NCBI GenBank assembly: GCA_964464625.1 | Contig: CAYXKD010000098.1 | Span: 1 to 6,454, forward strand | Direction of reading: 5' to 3' | DNA from: JAAZIN01 sp964464625 | Lineage (GTDB): Bacteria > Bacillota > Dethiobacteria > DTU022 | DNA length: 6,454 bases | Shown here: positions 1 to 6,240 of the stretch, one piece after another | How positions within the stretch are numbered: position 1 is the first letter of the stretch | Layout: every line of letters begins with the position of its first letter | Position numbers and translations under genes: made by a program | The notes under the pieces: model-generated | What the model saw: the letters and a program-made list of their open reading frames with translations, nothing else | What the model was told of the DNA's origin: nothing | The model's database searches: none

Positions 1-207
1 CGTTTTATGTTTTCCTAACTCCTAAAGATTCATGGTGTTAAAGTCTAAAGACGGGCTTTGCACCATGCTTTTGGTGAAAGGTGCCTGGACCATCAGGCAG
101 GGAGTATATTTGAACTGCCGCTTAAATCCTCTTGAAACCATAGAAAGGACCCCCCCTGAGGATGGCCCCATCGTGATGAGAAGCTTTCACAATTATAGAA
201 CTTTTAT
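1..207. other. Leader region without a convincing gene
   Basis: I see no recognisable gene here. A 59-codon open frame runs from ATG at 32 to TGA at 209-211 on the plus strand. It has no Shine-Dalgarno sequence ahead of the ATG, no family I recognise, and its stop lies inside the -35 box of the next promoter. A frame of that length is not rare by chance. Two short hairpins are visible: CACCA (61-65) with TGGTG (72-76), and GCCTG (83-87) with CAGGC (94-98). Neither is followed by a T run, so neither is a convincing terminator. GGTGCCTGGACC at 80-91 is one base short of the core of the large palindrome at 3454-3500. A seven-base C run lies at 150-156. Confidence 0.4.
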
Positions 208-236
208 TTGAATCCAGTGACATCTTACAGTATAAT
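208..236 (+). promoter_or_regulatory. Sigma-70 (sigma-A)-type promoter for the glycyl radical enzyme gene
   Basis: The -35 element is TTGAAT (208-213, four of six consensus bases) and the -10 element is a perfect TATAAT (231-236). They are separated by exactly 17 bases. Transcription would start near 243, leaving a short AT-rich leader of about 37 bases before the ATG at 280. This suggests the glycyl radical enzyme gene is the first gene of its transcript. I found no convincing operator: a cre-like TGAGAAGCTTTCA at 177-189 is one base too short and lacks the central CG. Confidence 0.75.
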
Positions 237-279
237 AATATGAAATAAAATAATAATTCTGTTTTAAAGGAGAGGGCTG

Positions 280-2655
280 ATGGATGTCAAGCTCTGGGAG
301 GCTAAACATTTAAGTCCCCGGGTGGAAAAACTGCGCGATGAATACTGGTCCTTTTATGAACGGGATTACTACCGCAATGAAGTTAACGCCTACGGCACCG
401 GGGATGGATGGGATGAACTTTATGCTCCTTACAACTGGGGTGTGGTGCCGGAGATCTTTCCCTTTTTCCAGATTACCAGGGAAACAATGAAGGCGATGGC
501 GGAAAAAGTGCATCTACCGCCGAATTTTTACCACTTCTCTTTAGCCGAACGCCGGGCCTTCTTCTTTAATGAGGTACTGAAGAAAGAGCTGCCGGTGCAG
601 GTGCTTCAGGGAGAGCTCATTGTGGGCTCCCACTTTAATACTGCTCTTTCTAAAACCCTTGACCAAAAAGAGATGCGACAGTATGCTGCTGCAACTTACC
701 GCTGGGTTGATCGTTTACTCGACACACATGAAAAGGGCATCGGCAACGCCGGTGCAGTTCCCGGCCACCTGATCCCCAATTATCGAAAGGTTCTACGTAA
801 AGGTTTTTCGGGGATCCTTGCTGAAGTCGAAGAGAGACTTGCAGTTGAAAAAGACTCCGGGAAAAGGGCTTACCTGAATGCAATGAAAATGTCTGCCGAA
901 GCGCCGCGTATCCTGGCAGAACGCTACCGGAAGCTGCTGGAAGCCGCTTTGCTGGACACAGAGGATCCCCAGCGCAAAAATGAACTTGCCCGGATGATCG
1001 AGATCACGGCGCGGGTACCTTACGAAAGGCCGCGCAGCTTCTGGGAAGCGCTGCAGGCACTTTGGTTCACCCATATGCTGGTTATGGCAGCCGAGTCCTA
1101 TCCGGGAGCGGGACTCTCCTACGGACGCATTGATCGCTATCTCTATCCCTTCTATATAAATGATATTGAAAAAGGGGTTTTAACCCGTGAATTTGCCAGG
1201 GAACTGCTTCACTGTTTCTGGATCAAACACAACTATGTTTATGATTACCAGGGGCGGACAGCCCGCAACCAGGGGGTCAACTCCGGTTTCGGGCAACTCA
1301 TTACATTGAGCGGCTGCGGGCCTGACGGGGAAGATCTGACCAATGAGTTGACCATGCTTATCCTGGAAGTAATCGCCGAAATGAATCTGCTTGAGCCGAA
1401 ACCGAATATTCGAATTCACCGGCATTCTTCCGATGAATTGCTTCATAAGGTTGCCCTGATGGTCAAGGAATCCCAGGGGGCACCCTTTATTCTTAATTTT
1501 GATGAACTCTCCATGCAGGGCCTTGTTTTTCAGGGTGTTCCAGCAGAAGAAACCTGGGATTACGCCCCTGTGGGCTGTCTTGAGAATACGATGCAGGGGA
1601 ATGATCGCTCCGGAACAGTTGATGCTAACCTGAACTTGGCCAAGGCGGTGGAGCTGGCTCTAAATGATGGGCGGGACATGCAAAGCGGCCAGCAGATTGG
1701 CCCGCGCACAGGTGACGCCCTTGCTTTCAAAAGCGAAGAAGAGTTCAATGGTGCTTTTTACCGGCAGCTTGATTTTTTGCTGGACCAGATCATCCATCTC
1801 GCTTCGGAAGCCGATGGCATCCGGGCGAAGTTTGACCCCGTCCCCTATCTCTCCCTGCTGGTGGAAGGTTGTATTGATCAGGCGGTTGATGTCAACTGCG
1901 GTGGTGCCCGATATAAATTTATCACTGTTGAGGGGGTTGCCCTGGCTACCGCGGCGGATTCGGTGAGCGCCGTGCGGAAACTGGTCTACCAGGATCAGCT
2001 AGTATCAATGAAGGAGCTGGTCGAAGCTCTACGCAAAGATTTTGATGGGGAAGAGGAACTTAGACAGATCCTTCTCAACCGTGCTCCCAAGTATGGAAAT
2101 GATGATCCTTTTGCTGACGGTATCGCTCGCGAAATCTCGCGCTGGTGGACTGAAAAAGCAGCGAACAGAATTTCTCCGGTAACGGAGCGGCGTTTTCGGG
2201 GAGGCTATCTCTCCTGGAATTACTGGATTTCCTACGCTCCTTATACCGCCTCCACACCGGATGGGCGGCGCCGGGGTGAGGCTCTTTCCAACGGGGTCTG
2301 CCCTGTAAATGGGGCGGACCGTGAGGGACCTACTGCTGTGGTGCACTCCGTGCGTAACCTTGGCCTGGAGACTGTGCCTAACGGCGTTTCGCATACGATG
2401 AGCTTTCATCCCTCCCTGCTTCGAGACGAAGAGCACCTGGCCAAATTTACCGCTTTTCTGCGGGCTTACGAAGAGACGGGAGGAACAGCCTTGCAGATCA
2501 ACCTGGTTGATCCGGAAGTGCTGCGCCGGGCCCGTGACAACCCGGAAGAATATGCCAATCTGCTGGTAAGGGTGACGGGATACAATGCCTATTTTGTCCA
2601 CCTTGGCACTGAGATCCAGGAAGAGATAATTCGCCGCGAGGCGCATACCTTTTAA
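280..2655 (+). CDS. Glycyl radical enzyme of the pyruvate formate-lyase family, substrate unassigned
   Basis: A complete 791-residue cytoplasmic glycyl radical enzyme. Start: ATG with AAAGGAG (266-272) seven bases upstream. Seen: GCLEN with the thiyl-radical Cys433 and Glu435; a PGHLIPNY motif with His163; TPDGRRRGE at 659-667; and the C-terminal radical loop RVTGYNAYF with Gly767, followed by the usual EIQEEII helix. Family knowledge: an activating radical-SAM enzyme places a radical on the Gly, which passes it to the Cys for substrate attack. Length and the Cys, Glu and Gly positions are close to those of glycerol dehydratase (Cys433, Glu435, Gly763, from memory). A single Cys with Glu two residues on argues against pyruvate formate-lyase itself, which has Cys-Cys. 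Where diol dehydratases carry Gly-His-Ser before the Ser-x-Gly-Arg segment, this protein reads Gly-Ala-Gly (276-278). A glycerol, propanediol or choline substrate is therefore unlikely. Hydroxyproline dehydratase has a different segment there. A decarboxylase, C-C or C-S lyase, or a new reaction remain possible. No activase gene is in the window. The family call is near certain; the subtype is unknown. Confidence 0.95.
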   Translation: MDVKLWEAKHLSPRVEKLRDEYWSFYERDYYRNEVNAYGTGDGWDELYAPYNWGVVPEIFPFFQITRETMKAMAEKVHLPPNFYHFSLAERRAFFFNEVLKKELPVQVLQGELIVGSHFNTALSKTLDQKEMRQYAAATYRWVDRLLDTHEKGIGNAGAVPGHLIPNYRKVLRKGFSGILAEVEERLAVEKDSGKRAYLNAMKMSAEAPRILAERYRKLLEAALLDTEDPQRKNELARMIEITARVPYERPRSFWEALQALWFTHMLVMAAESYPGAGLSYGRIDRYLYPFYINDIEKGVLTREFARELLHCFWIKHNYVYDYQGRTARNQGVNSGFGQLITLSGCGPDGEDLTNELTMLILEVIAEMNLLEPKPNIRIHRHSSDELLHKVALMVKESQGAPFILNFDELSMQGLVFQGVPAEETWDYAPVGCLENTMQGNDRSGTVDANLNLAKAVELALNDGRDMQSGQQIGPRTGDALAFKSEEEFNGAFYRQLDFLLDQIIHLASEADGIRAKFDPVPYLSLLVEGCIDQAVDVNCGGARYKFITVEGVALATAADSVSAVRKLVYQDQLVSMKELVEALRKDFDGEEELRQILLNRAPKYGNDDPFADGIAREISRWWTEKAANRISPVTERRFRGGYLSWNYWISYAPYTASTPDGRRRGEALSNGVCPVNGADREGPTAVVHSVRNLGLETVPNGVSHTMSFHPSLLRDEEHLAKFTAFLRAYEETGGTALQINLVDPEVLRRARDNPEEYANLLVRVTGYNAYFVHLGTEIQEEIIRREAHTF

Positions 2656-2725
2656 CGGGGCCACCATTTCTGGCATTTTAGCAGCCTGGATTTGCAAGTG
2701 AGAGGACTGCGGGAGGAAAAAGGAT

Positions 2726-3463
2726 ATGCTCAATGAAAAACAGATCCCGGTGATCAACAACTGGCTGCATCCCAAATTCCTGGCCACGGTTGATCAGGAG
2801 GGCCAGCCCAATATAGTCATTGTCAGCAGCCTGGAATATTTTGAAGGTGAGCTGATTTTTGGTAACCTTATGCTCTGGAAAACTGCACAAAATTTGCAGG
2901 ATAACCCGGAGACCTCCATTCTGGTAATAGACCCTCAGCTAAACTACTTTTTCGTGGAAGGAATCTTTAAAGGTTTTGCAGAAAGTGGCCCGGCAACGGA
3001 GCATCTCCAAAAGAGCGATATGGTTCGCTACAATGCCTATACCGGCTTCCGCAATACCGGGACCATAGAAATAACTCATGTTAGCCCCCTGCGCCAGTTC
3101 TCACCGGTCCGAATCCTTGGGAAATATGTTCAGAGCAGGATCAACATAGCAAGACGGCCGGTTTATTTTCCAAAAGCGGTAGCCGACAAATTTTCCGCCA
3201 TGAAAAGCATCAAGGTGGTTGCATATTATGATGGAAAACTACACATTGAGATAGTGCCGGCGGTACGATGCAGTGGCGACTACTTGCACACCTCCATAGA
3301 ATTCCCACCGGGAGTAAAATATGCCGCCAATGTGATCACTCCCGAAGTTGTTTCTTTCCAGGTCAGGGGTACGGTGAAAGAGAAAGGGCTGCATGTAGCC
3401 GAGATTTACGCCTGCGGCCCCCCTGTGCCAGGCAAAAAGATTTATCCCCTCTCCCCAAGTTAG
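2726..3463 (+). CDS. Pyridoxamine 5'-phosphate oxidase-like flavin-binding split-barrel protein, probably duplicated
   Basis: A 245-residue soluble protein. Start: ATG with GGGAGG (2711-2716) nine bases upstream, 70 bases after the glycyl radical enzyme stop. Residues 15-95 have the pattern of the FMN-binding split barrel: KFLATVDQEGQPNIVIV, then a hydrophobic strand, a WKTAQNLQDNP segment, and NYFFVEGIFKGF. Residues 163-240 repeat this order more weakly: KVVAYYDGKLHIEIVPAV, VVSFQVRGTVKEKG, then AEIYACGPP. This suggests two half-barrels fused, where many relatives have one and dimerise. Known family members bind FMN, F420 or haem and act as oxidases or reductases, or bind the cofactor without known catalysis; the substrate here cannot be read. 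Same-strand spacing fits co-transcription with the upstream enzyme. The last two codons and the stop lie inside the 47-bp palindrome, so the C-terminus may have been reset by that element. Confidence 0.75.
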   Translation: MLNEKQIPVINNWLHPKFLATVDQEGQPNIVIVSSLEYFEGELIFGNLMLWKTAQNLQDNPETSILVIDPQLNYFFVEGIFKGFAESGPATEHLQKSDMVRYNAYTGFRNTGTIEITHVSPLRQFSPVRILGKYVQSRINIARRPVYFPKAVADKFSAMKSIKVVAYYDGKLHIEIVPAVRCSGDYLHTSIEFPPGVKYAANVITPEVVSFQVRGTVKEKGLHVAEIYACGPPVPGKKIYPLSPS

Positions 3464-3500
3464 TAAACTTGGTGCCTGGCACCAAGTTTACTAACTTGGG
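3454..3500. repeat. Perfect 47-bp palindrome (REP/MITE-like)
   Basis: Two 23-base arms (3454-3476 and 3478-3500) are exact reverse complements around a single central T at 3477. The core is GGTGCCTGGCACC (3471-3483). The transcript would fold into a 23-bp hairpin with essentially no loop. No T run follows directly, so it does not look like an ordinary intrinsic terminator. The stop codon of the split-barrel gene (3461-3463) is inside the left arm. Palindromes of this kind between genes are often REP-type elements moved by Y1 (RAYT/IS200-like) transposases; that origin is inferred. It may also stabilise the upstream mRNA or reduce read-through into the hydrolase gene. Confidence 0.9.
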
Positions 3501-3550
3501 CGCATGGTCGGCGGTTTTGCTGCAAATAATCAGACAAAGGAGCTTTTATA

Positions 3551-4531
3551 ATGAGTAAACCGGTTATGGAAGAAGTAATACCGCAGCTGTTCAGAGCGGA
3601 GATCCCTTTACCGAAAAATCCGCTCAAAGCTACAAATTCATACATTATTAAATCGAGCCATCGCAACCTGATTATCGACACGGGGATGAATCGGGAAGAA
3701 TGCCTTACAGCGATGAAAGCGGTGCTCAAGGAGCTGGAAATTGACCTTGCACAGACCGATTTTTTTATTACGCATCTGCATGCCGATCACCTGGGGCTGG
3801 TTGGCGAACTGGTAGTCCCCTCATCGCGTGTCTTTTTCAACAGGCCTGATGCTGATATTGTGGCTATGACCGACCTTTGGGAACTGCTTTTTCATATTGC
3901 CGGAAGGCATGGCTTCCCCGAGGAGGAGCTTAAAACATCGCTGGCCTTGCATCCCGGCAACCGTTACAGCGCCACCGGTCCTATAGATTTTGAATTTGTA
4001 AGCGAGGGAGACAATCTCCAGTACGGCCCCTATATCCTTGAATGTGTGCATACACCGGGGCATACCTCGGGGCATATGTGTCTGTATGATCGCTCCCGTA
4101 AAATATTTATTTCCGGCGACCATATTCTGGGCGATATTACTCCAAACATTGCTGCCTGGCATGATGCAGAAAACCCCCTTGAAGAGTACCTGGAAAGTCT
4201 GGATAAGGTATATCCTATGGAGATTGAACTGCTGCTTCCCGGGCACAGGCGCATCGTTACTGATAGCAAGGGAAGAATCCGTGAGCTAAAGGCTCATCAT
4301 CAAGAAAGGTTGCAAGAGGTGGCTTCTATCCTTAAAAAGAGCGGGCCGCTCAATGCTTACGAGGTGGCAGCACAGATGGAATGGGACATTGATGTCCGCA
4401 GCTGGGAGCAATTTCCTGTAGCTCAGAAGTGGTTTGCCATCGGTGAGGCTATTGCCCACATCCATTATCTTGAAGGAAAAGGAAAGGTCCAAAGGCGGCA
4501 GCAGAACAGCACGGTTTTATTCTATGTTTAG
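3551..4531 (+). CDS. Metallo-beta-lactamase-fold hydrolase with C-terminal winged-helix-like domain
   Basis: A 326-residue soluble metallo-hydrolase. Start: ATG with AAAGGAG (3536-3542) eight bases upstream. The full metal-binding set is visible: THLHADHLG with His75, His77, Asp79 and His80; TPGHTSGH with His171; SGDHIL with Asp190; and LPGHRR with His232. These bind two metal ions and activate water in glyoxalase II, LACTB2-like nucleases and many esterases and thioesterases. Residues from about 245 to 326 form a charged helical region and then a segment ending in HYLEGKGKVQRR. This matches the winged-helix tail found in LACTB2-type members. The overall plan is closest to the broad hydroxyacylglutathione hydrolase/LACTB2-like group, but the substrate is not evident. 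It follows the palindrome by 50 bases and probably shares the promoter at 208-236, since I see no clear promoter of its own. Confidence 0.9.
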   Translation: MSKPVMEEVIPQLFRAEIPLPKNPLKATNSYIIKSSHRNLIIDTGMNREECLTAMKAVLKELEIDLAQTDFFITHLHADHLGLVGELVVPSSRVFFNRPDADIVAMTDLWELLFHIAGRHGFPEEELKTSLALHPGNRYSATGPIDFEFVSEGDNLQYGPYILECVHTPGHTSGHMCLYDRSRKIFISGDHILGDITPNIAAWHDAENPLEEYLESLDKVYPMEIELLLPGHRRIVTDSKGRIRELKAHHQERLQEVASILKKSGPLNAYEVAAQMEWDIDVRSWEQFPVAQKWFAIGEAIAHIHYLEGKGKVQRRQQNSTVLFYV

Positions 4532-4567
4532 AGTATATAGACGATGCAGGCGTTGCAACGGAGCGGC

Positions 4568-4598
4568 AGGTGATGCGCATGCATTGCACCTTCCTTTT
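4568..4598 (+). terminator. Possible weak intrinsic terminator after the hydrolase gene
   Basis: AGGTG (4568-4572) pairs with CACCT (4587-4591), and ATGC (4573-4576) pairs with GCAT (4581-4584), leaving a two-base bulge and a GCAT loop. The stem is followed by the T-rich TCCTTTT. It lies 36 bases after the hydrolase stop, a sensible place for transcript end. The bulge and broken T run make it weak. Confidence 0.3.
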
Positions 4599-4721
4599 CG
4601 GTTGCAGAGATAGGGAAATGCGGACCCTGTTTGTCAACCTGGGCTTAGATGGAAATGGCGCATCGGGATGAGAGGAATAACTCAGGGCTTTAGCAGCTAG
4701 AAAATAGAAAAAGGTGCAACG
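4599..4721. other. Intergenic DNA before the tRNA deacylase gene
   Basis: I see no gene here. A TTGTCA at 4631-4636 resembles a -35 element but has no -10 at a usable distance, so the promoter of the deacylase gene is not identified. The only clear signal is the ribosome binding site AAGGTG at 4711-4716. Confidence 0.4.
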
Positions 4722-5210
4722 ATGATTACCGAAAAAGAAAAAGAAGTACAAGCATTTCTGGAAAAATTAAACATTAACTACACCCGCCATGAACATCCTC
4801 CTGTTTATACTGTCGAAGAGGCGAGCAGGTACTATGCTGCGATGAAAGGAGCCCAGTGTAAAAACCTGTTTCTGCGAAATGACAGGGGGAACAGACACTA
4901 TCTGATCATTCTCGAGTATTCAAAAAGAACGGAGCTGAAAGAGATAGCCAGTAAAGCCGGCGAGAAGAAGCTCAGCTTTGCATCATCGAAAAGGCTCCTG
5001 AAATACCTCGGTCTGGAACAGGGTTCTGTCTCTCCTTTTGGGCTGATTAATGAGGGGGCGGAGGGTGTCATTGTCGTTCTCGACAAAGATCTGCAGCAAG
5101 AGGAATGGATAAACTTCCACCCCAATGTGAACACCGCTACACTGACAATCAGACAGGCTGATTTTATGCGCTTTCTGGAGCACTGCGGGAACCCCCTACT
5201 TTTATATTAA
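4722..5210 (+). CDS. ProX/YbaK-family aminoacyl-tRNA deacylase (prolyl-tRNA editing)
   Basis: A 162-residue stand-alone editing-domain protein, close to the usual family length. Start: ATG with AAGGTG (4711-4716) five bases upstream. Seen: HEHPPVYTVEEA near residues 23-34; the CKNLFLRN block with Lys47-Asn48, where the family places its catalytic/tRNA-contacting lysine; the KKLSFAS block near 82-88; GSVSPFGLIN at 101-110; and FHPNVNTATL with His133. The ordered set is typical of the ProX branch. That branch hydrolyses alanine mischarged on tRNA(Pro), while the YbaK branch clears cysteine. It acts in the cytoplasm as a translation quality factor. PrdX, a related clostridial protein, sits in D-proline reductase loci, but no such genes are seen here. 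The 190-base gap and possible terminator upstream suggest a separate transcript, converging with the minus-strand genes. Confidence 0.92.
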   Translation: MITEKEKEVQAFLEKLNINYTRHEHPPVYTVEEASRYYAAMKGAQCKNLFLRNDRGNRHYLIILEYSKRTELKEIASKAGEKKLSFASSKRLLKYLGLEQGSVSPFGLINEGAEGVIVVLDKDLQQEEWINFHPNVNTATLTIRQADFMRFLEHCGNPLLLY

Positions 5211-5313
5211 AGGGAAGTATCTACTTTATCGGGCGTTCCCTCTCCGCCGGCTCATCAGCTTTTCAAGGCAACTCCTGGCTCCTTATTTATTACAACGGCG
5301 CTTAAACTGTTAA

Positions 5314-5330
5314 GATTCCCCACGGGAATC
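5314..5330 (-). terminator. Hairpin in the convergent gap, possible terminator
   Basis: GATTCCC (5314-5320) and GGGAATC (5324-5330) form a perfect 7-bp stem with a three-base loop. It lies 10 bases beyond the stop of the lipoprotein gene. On the minus strand it is followed by TTAACAGTTTAAG, which has T residues but no run, so termination would be weak. On the plus strand no T run follows. The rest of the 5211-5340 gap shows only a loose AGGGAA/TTCCCT pairing (5211-5216 with 5236-5241). Confidence 0.35.
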
Positions 5331-5340
5331 GGAGGTGCTA

Positions 5341-6015
5341 TCACCCCGAAGAGCTGAAATATTCCCTGCTAATGGGGTTTTCCCAGATAAAATGGCCGTC
5401 AGAGAAGGTTTCTCCTTCAACCGTCACCAGCACCGACTTAACGGTGGGAAATTCGGTAACGGTATAAACAAGCGACTGGATCAAGATGGAACCTCCCAGG
5501 GTGCCGCCCGGGCTGTCGGTGATAATTTCTGAAGAAAAATCAATCAGGGCGACCTCGTTTTCAATCTTGAGGTTGAGGATCTCCACTGTCGCCGGTAAAG
5601 TTCTCACCAGGTTCTCCTCCCCGGGTAGGGGACCGCGGATCAGCTCCTCCAGGGCCAGGCACAGCACAGCGGTGGTATGGGGAAATTCGCGTACTACCGG
5701 GCTGACATAACCGGTATTGCAAGGACTGCCCTCCTCGATGGCTTTTTTATCACCAAAATATAGGGTGATTCTGATCTTACCGTCCTCTGCTTCATTTCCC
5801 TCTTTGCCTTCATTATTACCGGGTGAAGTTTCGCTGGGAGCGCTATCCCCCCCCGGGGCTGCATCTTCTTCGTCACCGTCAGGCTCCTCAAAATTATTGT
5901 CTATTTCACCGGAACCGGGTGCTTCACCTTTCTGGAACAGCGCACATCCGCCTGCCAGGACCAAAAGTATGATTACTGTGAAAACGATACTTAACAAGGT
6001 AACCTTTCTTTTCAC
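5341..6015 (-). CDS. GerMN-domain lipoprotein
   Basis: A 224-residue protein that starts with GTG (6013-6015), with GGGAGGG (6024-6030) eight bases upstream. Residues 1-23 are a lipoprotein signal: MKRK, a hydrophobic stretch, then LAGG before Cys24. The -3 residue is Ala or Leu depending on the cleavage call, so the lipobox is slightly off consensus. Residues 29-79 are an acidic, Gly/Pro/Ser/Glu-rich linker. Residues 80-210 are one GerMN domain: KIRITLYFGD, then ALEELIRGPLPGEE, RTLPATVEIL, VALIDFS, a GGTLGG segment, and YTVTEFPTVKSVLVTVEG. The domain is known from Bacillus GerM, which acts in sporulation and germination, and from other envelope lipoproteins. It is thought to bind partners or cell-wall components, not to be an enzyme. 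The protein should sit on the outer face of the membrane. An eight-base G run (5847-5854, read on the minus strand) falls in the linker at Pro54-Asp57. Confidence 0.9.
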   Translation of the reverse strand: MKRKVTLLSIVFTVIILLVLAGGCALFQKGEAPGSGEIDNNFEEPDGDEEDAAPGGDSAPSETSPGNNEGKEGNEAEDGKIRITLYFGDKKAIEEGSPCNTGYVSPVVREFPHTTAVLCLALEELIRGPLPGEENLVRTLPATVEILNLKIENEVALIDFSSEIITDSPGGTLGGSILIQSLVYTVTEFPTVKSVLVTVEGETFSDGHFIWENPISREYFSSSG

Positions 6016-6068
6016 CGTGCAAGCCCTCCCCAGATTTATTTGTCGAATTAACTGCTTCCCATAGAATC

Positions 6069-6074
6069 ATTATA
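6069..6074 (-). promoter_or_regulatory. Possible -10 box for the lipoprotein gene
   Basis: A perfect TATAAT reads on the minus strand 53 bases ahead of the GTG start. No recognisable -35 lies 16 to 18 bases further upstream, and there is no TG extension. It may be a weak or activator-dependent promoter, or chance in AT-rich DNA. Confidence 0.25.
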
Positions 6075-6240
6075 AATCAAAACAGCCAAATACGCTCTTC
6101 TTTTCTTGCCGGTCTTTCTCTTTAAATGCATGAGTTTTCACTGACCGATGTCCTGTTTCCCCCCATTAGCTTTTTGCTATGATTTAAGTTTAAATTCCAG
6201 GATGTTTAATGCAACTGGAGGCTCGTCGGGCTTGCTCATT
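6075..6240. other. Intergenic DNA between symporter and lipoprotein genes
   Basis: I see no gene here. The stretch is T-rich on the plus strand. It holds a small AT-only inverted pair, ATTTAA/TTAAAT (6182-6195), and TAGC/GCTA flanking five T residues near 6167-6179. Both are too weak to call as a terminator of the symporter gene. Confidence 0.4.

Noticed and set aside
177..189. cre-like sequence TGAGAAGCTTTCA ahead of the promoter
   Set aside because: It is one base shorter than the catabolite-response consensus and lacks the central CG.
32..211. A 59-codon plus-strand open frame in the leader
   Set aside because: It has no ribosome binding site, no recognised similarity, and a stop inside the -35 box. 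Such a length is not unusual by chance.
2029..2787. A 252-codon open frame on the minus strand across the end of the glycyl radical enzyme gene
   Set aside because: It lies opposite the radical domain of a clear gene, has no recognisable motif or family, and its composition fits an antisense shadow.
3424..3434. TGTGCCAGGCA inside the split-barrel gene, resembling the palindrome core in reverse orientation
   Set aside because: It is in frame and encodes the Pro-Val-Pro-Gly region, and only the short core matches, so coincidence is likely.
4631..4659. TTGTCA at 4631-4636 as a -35 for the deacylase gene
   Set aside because: The expected -10 position at 17-base spacing has no TATAAT-like sequence.
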